64,000 nt of DNA, from the NCBI RefSeq assembly GCF_009858175.1, contig NZ_CP047393.1, forward strand, positions 1,302,001 to 1,366,000. The letters are read 5' to 3'. Made by a program: the position numbers and the translations under genes. Position 1 is the stretch's first letter. Each line of letters begins with the position of its first letter. The notes beneath the pieces are model-generated. The model was given only the letters and a program-made list of their open reading frames with translations. It made no database searches and was not told the DNA's origin. The DNA comes from Pontibacillus sp. HMF3514 (lineage in GTDB: Bacteria > Bacillota > Bacilli > Bacillales > BH030062). Shown in pieces: positions 27,903 through 37,456 of the stretch.

Positions 27903-29420
27903 ATGGCGGTAGCAGTAAATGAATCGCTTCAACAATTGAAGCAGTTAGATGAGAAAATTTCTGCGTTTTCAAGCATATTGAGTTTGGCTGGATGGGACCA
28001 GAAGGTGATGGCTCCTAAAAAAGGACGCGGTACATTTGCTAAATCCATGGGTGCTGTTTCCACTGAGGTTTTCAAAATGTCCATCTCACCAGAATTGGGT
28101 GAGGCTTTAGAGGAGTTAACGAAGCCTGAAGTGTACGATACGTTAGATGAAAAAGACCAGGCTCTCGTACGTGACTACAACCATAATTACAAGCGTAGCA
28201 AAAGCATCCCAACAGACCTTTTCCAAGAGTATAGTGTCTTAACAGGGGAAGCGAATCAAGCATGGGAAGAGGCTCGTGCAAATAATGACTTTGCTTCGTA
28301 TCAGCCTTATTTAGAAAAAATGGTCGATTTCAAGCGCAAGTTTGCGGAGTATTTTGGATATGAAGATCATCCATACGATGCGTTAATGGACGCATTTGAG
28401 CCAGGACTTAAGGTGAAAGATATCGATCCTATTTTCCGTGATTTACGTGAAAGCTCCATAAACCTACTAGAACGCATTCAGAATTCTGGTACGAAAATGG
28501 ATCGTTCATTCTTAGAGAAACATTATGATGTGGATACGCAAAAAGAATTTTTACATAACCTTCTGCCAAAGCTTTGCTATGACACAGAAGCAGGACGTCT
28601 TGATGCAACAGCGCATCCATTTGCACAAAAAGTAAACATTGGCGATGTTCGTATCACGACACGTTATGATGAGGATAATCTATCTTTTGCTTTATTCTCA
28701 ACCATTCACGAGGTTGGTCACGCACTCTATGAACAAGGTGTGAGAGAAGATTTAGAGGGTACCGGTCTAAATGGCGGTACGTCTCTTGGTATTCATGAGT
28801 CCCAGTCCCGATTCTTAGAAAACATGGTCGGTCGTACGCCGGAATTTTGGCAGGCTCATTATAGCGATCTTCAAGAGGCATTTCCTGAGCAGCTGAAGGA
28901 TGTTTCCCGAGAAGATTTCTATCATGCAGTGAATAGTGTTCAACCATCCTTTATCCGAGTTGAAGCGGATGAATTAACGTATAACCTACACATCATGATT
29001 CGATATGAAATTGAAAAAGGCCTTATTGCAGGCGATATTGAAGTAAAAGATCTTCCACGGGTATGGAATGAGAAAATGGTAGAGTATCTTGGTATTGTTC
29101 CAGATAACGATAGCGTCGGTGTCCTTCAGGATGTTCACTGGTCATTCGGTGCAATTGGGTACTTCCATACGTATTCACTAGGAAATCTTTATTCTGCACA
29201 GATTTTAAATACCATCCAAAAAGAGATCCCTGATTTCTACGAGCAAATCGCTCAAGGTGATCTAACTCAAATTCGTGAATGGTTAGGTGAAAAAATCCAC
29301 CAGCACGGAAGCATCTATCAGCCAAGTCAGTTGATTGAAATGGTAACGGGTGAAAAATTGAATTCTGATTATCTTGTAAATTATTTAGAAGAGAAGTATT
29401 CGAAGTTGTATAATCTCTAA
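27903..29420 (+). CDS. M32-family metallocarboxypeptidase (Taq type)
   Basis: The 505-residue protein has the zinc-binding HEVGH (about 267-271) and the third-ligand segment GIHESQSRFLEN about 26 residues later, both diagnostic of M32 carboxypeptidases. Length matches the family (about 500 residues; YpwA in B. subtilis). It removes C-terminal residues from peptides in the cytoplasm. ATG follows GGGGAGGAATCGAGA. It is a single gene with its own terminator. Confidence 0.95.
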   Translation: MAVAVNESLQQLKQLDEKISAFSSILSLAGWDQKVMAPKKGRGTFAKSMGAVSTEVFKMSISPELGEALEELTKPEVYDTLDEKDQALVRDYNHNYKRSKSIPTDLFQEYSVLTGEANQAWEEARANNDFASYQPYLEKMVDFKRKFAEYFGYEDHPYDALMDAFEPGLKVKDIDPIFRDLRESSINLLERIQNSGTKMDRSFLEKHYDVDTQKEFLHNLLPKLCYDTEAGRLDATAHPFAQKVNIGDVRITTRYDEDNLSFALFSTIHEVGHALYEQGVREDLEGTGLNGGTSLGIHESQSRFLENMVGRTPEFWQAHYSDLQEAFPEQLKDVSREDFYHAVNSVQPSFIRVEADELTYNLHIMIRYEIEKGLIAGDIEVKDLPRVWNEKMVEYLGIVPDNDSVGVLQDVHWSFGAIGYFHTYSLGNLYSAQILNTIQKEIPDFYEQIAQGDLTQIREWLGEKIHQHGSIYQPSQLIEMVTGEKLNSDYLVNYLEEKYSKLYNL

Positions 29421-29450
29421 AGAAGATACTATTGACCGTTAGTAGATATT

Positions 29451-29510
29451 AGGTAGTCCGATTCATGAGTATATGAATGTGATTTATACTCTTGATTGGA
29501 CTACTTTTTT
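29451..29510 (+). terminator. Terminator of the M32 carboxypeptidase gene
   Basis: A long imperfect stem pairs GTAGTCCGATTCATGAGTAT near 29453 with ATACTCTTGATTGGACTAC near 29486 and ends in six T. Confidence 0.82.
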
Positions 29511-29654
29511 ATGTTTGGGATGTGTATATTTTACTGTTGTATAACCCTCTTATTAAAAAAAATAGTTCTATATAGGACTTAAGTTTATCGTGTTTATAGT
29601 TCTTTTGTTATAATGTATTTTATTGCGTTTTACATTACTTGAAAGGATGATTAA

Positions 29655-31208
29655 GTGTTACAACAAAAAAACAAGACAATGCTCCTATTCTCTATTATTG
29701 GAATAATTGTATCTGTAATGATTCATTGGACTCATAGGAATTTTCAGATTAATAGTTCATTATCTAATACCCAACAAGACCTTTCTTTGTTATATCTTTA
29801 CTTGACTATACCTATTATAATATTCCTTTTTGCTTTATACATATATATTAAGGATTCAAGTCACCAACTGTTGCCATGGACAATGAGTGTATTGTTTACC
29901 TTTATTAGTATTGCAATGATTGTAAATGGAGAAGGTATGGTGGTTTATCATTTCTCAATTTTTCTAGTTGTTTCCCTAATTGCTTTTTATGACAGAATCG
30001 ATATTATTGCCATTATGACTGCCATTTTTGCTGTGTTTCATTTATCTGGAATGTTTGTTGGGACAGAAGTATTATATGGTTCATCTAACTATACTTGGTT
30101 TATGTTTTTCTTACATGCGTTTTACTTAGTTCTCACAAGTATGGGAACCTCTTATCAAATTCGTCTAAAGAATAAGAATATAAAAGAATTAGAATATCAA
30201 AATGATGAAAAACAATTACAAATGAAAGAACTATTAGGGCAAATGGATAATATGGAACAAACAGTTCGCAATACTGTAGAATCACTTAAAGATGAATCAA
30301 ATGGGGCTACTAGCACCTTTGAACAAATTGAAGAGCTTCTAGCAGAAAGAAACCATCATTCTGAAAACCAAGTGAAAGAAGCAGAGAACAATGCAGTAAG
30401 TATATCTGATATTCAATCAGCAGTTGAACAAATTAACGAAAGTATTGAAGTGGTTCTAAATCAAGCAAATCACACAACCGAAGCAACCAATGAAGGGAAA
30501 CGTTCACTTGATCAAATTAATAAGAATATGGATTCGACTGAGTCAGCTATTAATAGAACGAGCGAGGTCATTCATATTCTTCATGAGCGATCAGATGAAA
30601 TTAACAGTATTACCGAAGAAATTTCAGCAATTACTGAGAATACGAATCTCTTAGCGTTAAATGCATCAATAGAAGCAGCAAGAGCAGGGGAACACGGTAA
30701 AGGATTTAGTGTTGTTGCTGAAGAAGTTCAAAAACTTGCAAAGCAGTCGGATGAAGCAACTCAACGTATTTTTAACATTATGGGGTCCATTCAAGACGAA
30801 ATCCGAGATGCAAGAGATCGTTCTACTGAAGGTATGAATCAAATGGAAAAAAGTCGTCACTTCCTTGAAGATATGAAAGTAAATTTGGATGGAATATTAG
30901 ACCAGTCTAAAGAAGTTGAAGAACAAACCGTTGAAGTTAGCTCATCTAGTCTACATCTTCAAAGTACTGTGAATGCACTTACGAACTCTTTTAATAGTCT
31001 TCTATTGTTTACGAAAGATGCGAAGGACCAAAATGAGCATGTAATGGGAGTGTCAAAAGCTCAATTAGAAACGATTCAACGTATGTCTGAACAAGTTGAG
31101 ACGTTGACGAATATGACAGGAAACATGAATGATTTGACAAGAAAGTTAAATAATCAAGATTTGAAAAACTACGAAATTCAATCTCCTTCAGTTTCAAAAG
31201 CCAGTTAA
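29655..31208 (+). CDS. Methyl-accepting chemotaxis protein with polytopic N-terminus
   Basis: A GTG start at 29655 follows GAAAGGATGA. The 517-residue protein has about six hydrophobic helices in the first 175 residues with very short loops. There is thus no classical extracellular ligand domain. A coiled coil follows, then a methyl-accepting signalling domain with [21 protein letters not shown]. No HAMP domain is obvious. It probably senses a signal within or through the membrane, for example membrane state or light/redox; the ligand is unknown. It is a single gene with its own terminator. Confidence 0.9.
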   Translation: MLQQKNKTMLLFSIIGIIVSVMIHWTHRNFQINSSLSNTQQDLSLLYLYLTIPIIIFLFALYIYIKDSSHQLLPWTMSVLFTFISIAMIVNGEGMVVYHFSIFLVVSLIAFYDRIDIIAIMTAIFAVFHLSGMFVGTEVLYGSSNYTWFMFFLHAFYLVLTSMGTSYQIRLKNKNIKELEYQNDEKQLQMKELLGQMDNMEQTVRNTVESLKDESNGATSTFEQIEELLAERNHHSENQVKEAENNAVSISDIQSAVEQINESIEVVLNQANHTTEATNEGKRSLDQINKNMDSTESAINRTSEVIHILHERSDEINSITEEISAITENTNLLALNASIEAARAGEHGKGFSVVAEEVQKLAKQSDEATQRIFNIMGSIQDEIRDARDRSTEGMNQMEKSRHFLEDMKVNLDGILDQSKEVEEQTVEVSSSSLHLQSTVNALTNSFNSLLLFTKDAKDQNEHVMGVSKAQLETIQRMSEQVETLTNMTGNMNDLTRKLNNQDLKNYEIQSPSVSKAS

Positions 31209-31287
31209 ACTTTATAAAGTAGAACGATTTTCTTAATAGTTCAGAAATTTTTAAAGTGATCAACCAAACAGCTACATAACTTCACCG

Positions 31288-31321
31288 ATACTCAGAGCTT
31301 AATAAGCTCTGAGTATTTTTT
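31288..31321 (+). terminator. Terminator
   Basis: ATACTCAGAGCTTA and its complement flank a two-base loop and are followed by six T, downstream of the chemoreceptor gene. Confidence 0.9.
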
Positions 31322-31442
31322 CTTCTAAATGATGCATTTCCAAAAATCCATTAATGAAAAGACAAGTTTGATAATAAGATAGAATAACTGAAATGTTTCG
31401 CATAAATCTAATCCATTTTGAACATAAGCGGGGTGACGGATC

Positions 31443-32636
31443 GTGTCCTATGCTTCAAAACAAGTTCAAAGCTTACCGCCTTATTTGTTTTCGGTATTCC
31501 ATGAAAAAAAGAAACGCCTGCAAGCTAAAGGTGTAGATGTAATTGACCTTGGAATTGGTGCACCTGACTTACCGACACCGGAATTTATTGTGGAACGGCT
31601 CAAAAGCGAAGCGATTAAACCTGAGAATCACAAATATGCTCCTTATGCAGGTACACAAGCGTTCAGAGAAGCAGTTGCGGCTTTTTATCAAAAGCAGTAT
31701 AACGTCAAACTGGATCCAAACAAGGAAGTCCTGACACTGATTGGTTCTAAAGAGGGCATAGCTCACATGATGTATGCAGTGATTGATCCCGGTGATGGCG
31801 TTCTCATTCCTGACCCAGGTTATCCCGTTTATGATTCCGCAGTCCATCTGGCAAATGGAAAAGGCATACCGTTACCGCTCGATCCTGACAGAGGGTACGT
31901 TCCTATGTTTGATCTAATGGATAAAAGAGAGCTCAAAAAAGCTAAGCTCATGCTCTTAAACTATCCAAGCAATCCAACTGGTGCGACTGTGGAGATGGAT
32001 ACGTTTTTAGAAGCTGTTTTATTCGCAAAGAAGCATAACTTATGTATCGCCCAAGATGCAGCTTATGGATTAGTAACATTTGATGATTACCAAGCTCCAA
32101 GTATCCTGCAAGTTCCAGGCGCGAAAGAGGTTGCTGTGGAATTTGGATCCTTGTCAAAGAGCTTTAATATGACAGGTTGGCGGATCGGTTATGTGGTTGG
32201 AAACGAGGAGATCATTCGAGCATTGTCTATTGTAAAAAGCAATATGGATACAGGCCAGTTTTTGCCAATTCAAAAAGCTGGTGTAACAGCATTACAAAGT
32301 GATTTTTCAGCTGTACGAAATAACAATGACATTTATCAAAAGCGAATGGAAACCATGTTAGAGGCCTTATGGGACATGGGGATTCAAGCTGAAAAGCCAA
32401 GAGGGACATTTTTCATTTGGGCGAAGGTGCCTGGACAGGAATCATCCAAAGCGTTCGCTGAAAAGATGCTAGAGGAAGCTGGCGTCATTATAACCCCTGG
32501 TACAGCTTTTGGTGAGCAAGGTGAAGGATTTTTCCGCATTTCACTGTCTGTTCCTACTAAACGATTAAGTGAAGCGGTACAACGAATGAAAACGTTCCAA
32601 GCAGGAGGGCGCCTAGATGATTCCAAAAAAACGTAA
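31443..32636 (+). CDS. Class I/II PLP aminotransferase, candidate 2-aminoadipate aminotransferase
   Basis: The GTG start follows GGGGTGACGGATC. The 397-residue fold-type I aminotransferase has the PLP lysine in SLSKSFNMTGWRIGY (about residue 238), NYPSNPTGA and the C-terminal arginine segment FFRISLSVP. By sequence alone it could be named LL-diaminopimelate or aspartate aminotransferase-like. Its operon partners suggest otherwise: it is followed by a ThDP decarboxylase-type enzyme, an aldehyde dehydrogenase and lysine 6-dehydrogenase. The inferred role is conversion of 2-aminoadipate to 2-oxoadipate in lysine breakdown. The next gene starts 20 bases before its stop. Confidence 0.88.
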   Translation: MSYASKQVQSLPPYLFSVFHEKKKRLQAKGVDVIDLGIGAPDLPTPEFIVERLKSEAIKPENHKYAPYAGTQAFREAVAAFYQKQYNVKLDPNKEVLTLIGSKEGIAHMMYAVIDPGDGVLIPDPGYPVYDSAVHLANGKGIPLPLDPDRGYVPMFDLMDKRELKKAKLMLLNYPSNPTGATVEMDTFLEAVLFAKKHNLCIAQDAAYGLVTFDDYQAPSILQVPGAKEVAVEFGSLSKSFNMTGWRIGYVVGNEEIIRALSIVKSNMDTGQFLPIQKAGVTALQSDFSAVRNNNDIYQKRMETMLEALWDMGIQAEKPRGTFFIWAKVPGQESSKAFAEKMLEEAGVIITPGTAFGEQGEGFFRISLSVPTKRLSEAVQRMKTFQAGGRLDDSKKT

Positions 32637-34266
32637 TATGCAAAGTGGAGCTAAAGCGATTGTCGAGTGCATGAAACGAGAATCTGTTTCGCATGTCTTT
32701 TGTGTGCCAGGCGAGAGTTATTTGCCTGTGCTTGATGCCATTCATGATGAGGAATCCATAACACTTATTTCAGCGAGACATGAGGGTGGCGCGTCATTCA
32801 TGGCTGAGGGCTTCGCCAAAGCGAGTGGAAAACCTGGAGTTGTGATGGCGACGCGTGGTGTTGGAGGATCAAATTTGACGATTGGAGTTCATACCGCCTA
32901 TCAGGACTCGACGCCAATGGTGGTTTTTCTAGGTCAAGTTCATCGAGATTTCAGGGGACGAGAAGGGTTTCAAGAGATCGATCTTGATCAGTATTTCAAC
33001 CATATTGCCAAGTGGACCGTTGAAATCCAAGATGCCAAACGGGTTCCTGAACTTGTACAAAGAGCGTTTCGAATTGCTCAGACAGGTCGACCAGGCCCAG
33101 TAGTTGTTTCGCTACCTGAGGATATGCTTGTAGAGGAAGCGGAAATGACTTTTGGAAAACCTGTGAAAAAACCTTCACCACGTCCTTCTGCAAAAGAAAT
33201 CGAAGAGATTGAGTCCCTATTACATCAGGCTGAACGTCCTCTTATTATCGCTGGTGGTGGAGTGCAGCGGTCACGAGCGGAGTTAAGTCTTTGGGGATTT
33301 GCTACAAAATATGAAATTCCTGTGATGGCAGCCTTTCGAAGGCATGATGTGTTTCCTAATAATAATGAGCATTATGTCGGACACCTTGGGCTTAGCACAC
33401 ATGCAAACATTTTAAAAACAGTGGAAAAAGCAGACACAATTTTAGCTTTCGGTACACGCTTATCAGAGGTCACCACGCAGGACTACTCGATTATCAAAGA
33501 CGATCATAAACTCATTCATGTAGACATCGATTATGAAACCATCGGTAATGTGTATGCACCTGATGTGGGTGTCGTAGCTGATTTAAAAGAAGGATTGCAG
33601 GCACTTTCAAAAATAAATGTCATGAATAGGTGGAGTGAATGGCGGAAAGAAACGCGAAGAGCGTACGAGGATGCGACGACCATTGACTCGGAATCCTTAA
33701 ACCAAAATGTGATTGCTTCCTTGCAAAAGATTTTACCTGAAGAATCGGTGTTAACGAATGATGCAGGGAATTTTGCTGGATGGCTCCATTCTTTTTATCA
33801 ATTCAGGAAAAAGAACTCGTATGTCGGACCAACTTCTGGTGCGATGGGATATGGAATGCCAGCAGCTCTGGGAGTTAAGCTGGCTCGACCAGAACGAACC
33901 GTTGTGTCCCTATCTGGGGATGGTGGATTTATGATGACGATGCAAGAACTGGAGACAGCTGTACGATGCAATATCCCAATCATTAGTTTGGTTTTTAACA
34001 ACCGAATGTACGGAACGATTCGCATGCATCAGGAAATTCATTACCCAACCAAAACCATTGGTACCGATTTAGGAAATGTTCAATTTTCAGAGATAGCAAA
34101 AGGAATGGGAGTTCGAGGTTTTTATGTGAGATCAATTGAGGAATTTGAAGAGGCATTAACAGAAGCCATGAATTGTGGAGTGGCTTCAGTTATCGAAATT
34201 GAAACAGATCCTGAACAAATTTCTGTTTCATCAACGATTCAACAAATGCGAGACAAACATAGATAA
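32617..34266 (+). CDS. ThDP-dependent enzyme, candidate 2-oxoadipate decarboxylase
   Basis: The 549-residue protein has the three-domain ThDP fold. The catalytic glutamate lies in SARHEGGAS (Glu56), and the GDG...NN cofactor motif begins at SGDGGFMM (about 433) and ends in VFNN. It resembles acetolactate synthase large subunits, but the usual small-subunit gene is absent. Its neighbours are lysine-degradation enzymes. The inferred reaction is decarboxylation of 2-oxoadipate to glutarate semialdehyde. Acetolactate or benzoylformate-type chemistry cannot be excluded. The start sits in the end of the aminotransferase gene behind AGGAGGGCG. Confidence 0.88.
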   Translation: MIPKKRNMQSGAKAIVECMKRESVSHVFCVPGESYLPVLDAIHDEESITLISARHEGGASFMAEGFAKASGKPGVVMATRGVGGSNLTIGVHTAYQDSTPMVVFLGQVHRDFRGREGFQEIDLDQYFNHIAKWTVEIQDAKRVPELVQRAFRIAQTGRPGPVVVSLPEDMLVEEAEMTFGKPVKKPSPRPSAKEIEEIESLLHQAERPLIIAGGGVQRSRAELSLWGFATKYEIPVMAAFRRHDVFPNNNEHYVGHLGLSTHANILKTVEKADTILAFGTRLSEVTTQDYSIIKDDHKLIHVDIDYETIGNVYAPDVGVVADLKEGLQALSKINVMNRWSEWRKETRRAYEDATTIDSESLNQNVIASLQKILPEESVLTNDAGNFAGWLHSFYQFRKKNSYVGPTSGAMGYGMPAALGVKLARPERTVVSLSGDGGFMMTMQELETAVRCNIPIISLVFNNRMYGTIRMHQEIHYPTKTIGTDLGNVQFSEIAKGMGVRGFYVRSIEEFEEALTEAMNCGVASVIEIETDPEQISVSSTIQQMRDKHR

Positions 34267-34287
34267 CCAATTAAGGAGGTTACTTAA

Positions 34288-35790
34288 ATGCCAAAAACAC
34301 TCATTAAAGTGGAAAAGTTGAAGAATTACATTAATGGGGAGTGGGTGAATTCTGCAAGTGATCAATACGCATCTGTCACAAACCCTGCTACGTTAGAGTC
34401 TCTTGTCCAGGTTCCGTTATCAAGTGCAGGGGATGTGGATCAAGCTGTTCAGGTAGCCAAAAAAGCTCAAAAATCTTGGGCTCTTGTACCTGCCCCTCAA
34501 CGAGCAGAAGTCTTATACCGTGTAGGCTTATTGATGAAGGAGAGAAAAGAGGATCTTGCTCAAATTTTAACGATGGAAAATGGGAAAGTAATCGAGGAAG
34601 CGCGTGGGGAGGTACAAGAAGGAATTGATATGGCATTTTACATGGCTGGAGAAGGGCGTCGCTTGTTTGGACAGACGACACCTTCAGAACTAAAAGATAA
34701 ATTCGCCATGAGTGTTCGTTCTCCAGTTGGTGTGGTGGGGATTATTACCCCATGGAATTTCCCTATCGCTATTGCGACATGGAAGTCCTTTCCAGCTATT
34801 GTGGCGGGCAATACGGTGATTTGGAAGCCAGCAACAGAAACGCCTTTAATGGCCTATGAACTGACAAAAATATTTGAAGAAGCAGGACTGCCAAAAGGGG
34901 TTCTAAACCTTGTATTAGGATCAGGTTCAACAGTTGGAGATGCCATGGTAGAACATGATGATATCCGCGTGATTTCCTTTACGGGATCCAATGATGTTGG
35001 CCGAAATATTGCTGGGAAGTGTGGGCAAAAGTTAAAGAAGGTCTCGCTCGAGATGGGTGGAAAAAACGCCATTACGGTTATGGATGATGCAGATCTATCC
35101 TTAGCTGTTGAAGGTATTCTGTGGAGTGCTTTTGGAACGAGTGGGCAGCGTTGTACGGCGTGCAGTCGTGTTATCGTTCATGAGGATATAAAAGAGAGAT
35201 TAGAAGAGCAACTTCTAAATGAGATGGCGAAGCTTACGATTGGAAACGGTTTGGATGAATCGGTTAAAGTAGGTCCCATTATTAATAAAGCTGGACTTGA
35301 AAAGATAGAAGAATATATGGAAATCGGAAAGAAAGAAGGAGCAAAACTGCTTGCGGGTGGCTACGTTTTGAATGAAGGAAAACATGCAAATGGTTATTAC
35401 TTTGCGCCAACCTTATTCACAGATGCCACATCTGACATGCGTATAGCTCAGGAAGAGATTTTCGGGCCTGTAGTGTCACTTATTCCAGTGAAGTCTTTTG
35501 AGGAAGCAATTGAGGTGAATAATGGGGTGGAATATGGTCTATCGAGTTCCATTTTTACAAGGGATGTGAACAAAGTTTTTGCTGCGCAACGTGATTTAGA
35601 TACAGGAATTGTCTATGTTAATGCTGGGACAATCGGTGCTGAAATCCATCTTCCTTTTGGCGGAACAAAAGGAACAGGGAACGGCCATCGTGATTCTGGT
35701 GTAGCGGCACTTGATGTGTTTACGGAATGGAAGGCGGTCTATGTAGACTACAGCGGAAAGTTACAACGCGCTCAAATTGACGTTGAGTAA
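34288..35790 (+). CDS. Aldehyde dehydrogenase, candidate aminoadipate/glutarate semialdehyde dehydrogenase
   Basis: The 500-residue NAD(P)-dependent aldehyde dehydrogenase has [10 protein letters not shown], the general-base glutamate in SLEMGGKN (about 255) and the catalytic cysteine in TSGQRCTAC (about 288). The C-terminal segment is [17 protein letters not shown], a form seen in semialdehyde dehydrogenases of the oxovalerate/aminoadipate type. Lying between the ThDP enzyme and lysine 6-dehydrogenase genes, it could oxidise 2-aminoadipate 6-semialdehyde to 2-aminoadipate, and also glutarate semialdehyde to glutarate. The ATG follows TTAAGGAGGTTACTTAA, a very strong site. Confidence 0.9.
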   Translation: MPKTLIKVEKLKNYINGEWVNSASDQYASVTNPATLESLVQVPLSSAGDVDQAVQVAKKAQKSWALVPAPQRAEVLYRVGLLMKERKEDLAQILTMENGKVIEEARGEVQEGIDMAFYMAGEGRRLFGQTTPSELKDKFAMSVRSPVGVVGIITPWNFPIAIATWKSFPAIVAGNTVIWKPATETPLMAYELTKIFEEAGLPKGVLNLVLGSGSTVGDAMVEHDDIRVISFTGSNDVGRNIAGKCGQKLKKVSLEMGGKNAITVMDDADLSLAVEGILWSAFGTSGQRCTACSRVIVHEDIKERLEEQLLNEMAKLTIGNGLDESVKVGPIINKAGLEKIEEYMEIGKKEGAKLLAGGYVLNEGKHANGYYFAPTLFTDATSDMRIAQEEIFGPVVSLIPVKSFEEAIEVNNGVEYGLSSSIFTRDVNKVFAAQRDLDTGIVYVNAGTIGAEIHLPFGGTKGTGNGHRDSGVAALDVFTEWKAVYVDYSGKLQRAQIDVE

Positions 35791-35821
35791 GGGGAGTCTA
35801 TCAGGGTAAGGGGGAATTCGC

Positions 35822-36976
35822 ATGAAAGTAGCGGTACTAGGTTCAGGACTGATGGGAAAAGAGGCTGCACGTGATTTAGTGCAAAGCTCAGGAGTGAAAG
35901 AGGTAGGCTTAGCTGATATTGAACTTTCGAGGGCAGAGAATGTTTGTCAGCAGCTTGGATCTTCTAAAATTCAAGCTTATAAAGTGGATGCAGGCGATGC
36001 CAATGATCTTGCTCAATTTTTGAGTAGGTTCGACGTTGTCATTAATGCCTTGTTCTATTCGTTTAATGAGATTGTAGCGGAAACAGCCATAAAGGTTGGG
36101 ATCAGCTCCGTCGATTTAGGCGGTCATATTGGTCATGTGACTGATAATGTTTTGAACATGCATGATCAAGCGAAAGCAGCTGGGGTGACCGTGATACCAG
36201 ATTTAGGTGTAGCCCCTGGAATGATCAACATCCTATCTGGTTATGGTGTCAGCAAGCTTGATCAGCCTCATTCTATTAAGCTTTATGTTGGAGGAATTCC
36301 TGTAAAACCAGATCCACCACTTGAGTACAATCACGTCTTTTCTATGGAAGGCTTACTTGATCACTATACAGACCCATCTACCATTATTCGAAATGGCAAA
36401 GAACAACAAGTACCATCTTTATCCGAGATAGAGCGCTTGTATTTTGAAAAGTTCGGTCCTCTAGAGTCGTTTCACACTTCAGGCGGAACTTCGACATTAC
36501 CTAAATCCTATCCTTACTTAGATACGTTAGAGTATAAAACGATTCGTTACCCAGGCCATGCGGATAAAATGCGACTATTAGTAGATTTGAACCTTACCCG
36601 AAATGATTACGAAATTGAGCTCGATGGTAGAAAAGTAAAACCTCGCGAAGTGTTGTTAAAGACGATTGACCCGATTGTGGAGTTAAAAGATAAAGATGAT
36701 GCAGTACTCTTACGTGTAATGGTTGCTGGGAAGAAGAACGGAGCACAAACATCATATACGTACGAGATGGTTACTTATAAAGATCGTGTCAACAGTGTAA
36801 CAGCAATGGCAAGGGCAACAGCCAACACTATTTCAGTCGTTGCACAAATGATCGGAAGCGGTGCGATTACAAAAAGAGGTGTTCATCCTCCAGAAAATAT
36901 TGTTCCTGGTGCACTTTATATTGAAGAGATGGGGAAACGTGGAGTGAAGATCTTGGAGTCAAGTTCGACGGAATAA
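35822..36976 (+). CDS. lysDH: L-lysine 6-dehydrogenase
   Basis: The 384-residue saccharopine-dehydrogenase-like protein has an N-terminal Rossmann motif ([15 protein letters not shown]). Long stretches agree with my memory of the Geobacillus stearothermophilus lysine 6-dehydrogenase, among them [54 protein letters not shown] and [10 protein letters not shown]. That enzyme (EC 1.4.1.18) oxidatively deaminates the epsilon amino group of lysine with NAD to give 2-aminoadipate 6-semialdehyde/piperideine-6-carboxylate. The ATG follows AAGGGGGAATTCGC, and the gene closes a four-gene operon ending in a terminator at 36986. The agreement is recalled, not computed, but it is extensive. Confidence 0.9.
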   Translation: MKVAVLGSGLMGKEAARDLVQSSGVKEVGLADIELSRAENVCQQLGSSKIQAYKVDAGDANDLAQFLSRFDVVINALFYSFNEIVAETAIKVGISSVDLGGHIGHVTDNVLNMHDQAKAAGVTVIPDLGVAPGMINILSGYGVSKLDQPHSIKLYVGGIPVKPDPPLEYNHVFSMEGLLDHYTDPSTIIRNGKEQQVPSLSEIERLYFEKFGPLESFHTSGGTSTLPKSYPYLDTLEYKTIRYPGHADKMRLLVDLNLTRNDYEIELDGRKVKPREVLLKTIDPIVELKDKDDAVLLRVMVAGKKNGAQTSYTYEMVTYKDRVNSVTAMARATANTISVVAQMIGSGAITKRGVHPPENIVPGALYIEEMGKRGVKILESSSTE

Positions 36977-36985
36977 ATTGTAGTT

Positions 36986-37018
36986 AAGGAAACTGTCAAA
37001 AGCGGCAGTTTCCTTTTT
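36986..37018 (+). terminator. Terminator of the lysine-degradation operon
   Basis: AAGGAAACTG at 36986-36995 pairs perfectly with CAGTTTCCTT at 37006-37015, followed by T residues. Confidence 0.88.
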
Positions 37019-37019
37019 A

Positions 37020-37456
37020 ATTTTTATCATTTCGATTTAAAGCTATGAAGATTACATTCTAGTAGAGATGAAAAGAGACAAAGATTATAAAGATCATCCT
37101 ATTCACCTAAGTAACATTAAAGGACATACGACTAAAGTCTCGCTTGTGAAGAGTAGAAAAAAGTCGGTTACTCCATAATGAGTGATCGATTTTTTATTTT
37201 AACGAATTACAGTGTTAATATAAAACGGTAAAAAAATAGGAATGAAACGGTTGCAAATATAAAGATGAGAGAGCTTTATTTTTTATGAGATGGTATGAGG
37301 ATCATATAACTCTTCATGTAACCGCTTTCCTTCGATTTTTCGTATATTTCCGCATGACTTCCTTGAAAGCCCTTGCTTAAAAACAACGGTTTGTTATGAT
37401 TAACAACGTTGCAAAATAATCCGAACGTTACAAACGAACAGGAGCGTGCATACATC
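37020..37456. other. Long leader upstream of the proline operon
   Basis: This 437-base AT-rich stretch precedes proC. It holds the candidate promoter at 37373-37400. I looked for a T-box (no GGGTGGTACCGCG-like element) and for a terminator-antiterminator pair and saw neither. An osmotically controlled promoter, as for proHJ in B. subtilis and proHJA in Halobacillus, is possible but not provable from sequence. Confidence 0.4.
37373..37400 (+). promoter_or_regulatory. Candidate sigma-A promoter of the proline operon
   Basis: TTGCTT at 37373-37378 and TATGAT at 37395-37400 are separated by 16 bases, 57 bases before the proposed proC start. Confidence 0.5.

Noticed and set aside
31209-31442. Lysine riboswitch before the lysine-degradation operon
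   Set aside because: The region is short, mostly the upstream gene's terminator, and lacks the conserved lysine-riboswitch core.
32617-34266. Plain acetolactate synthase for valine/isoleucine synthesis
   Set aside because: No small subunit or ilv neighbours; operon context points to lysine catabolism.
37020-37456. T-box or other riboswitch before the proline operon
   Set aside because: No GGGTGGTACCGCG-like sequence, no specifier stem and no terminator-antiterminator pair is visible.
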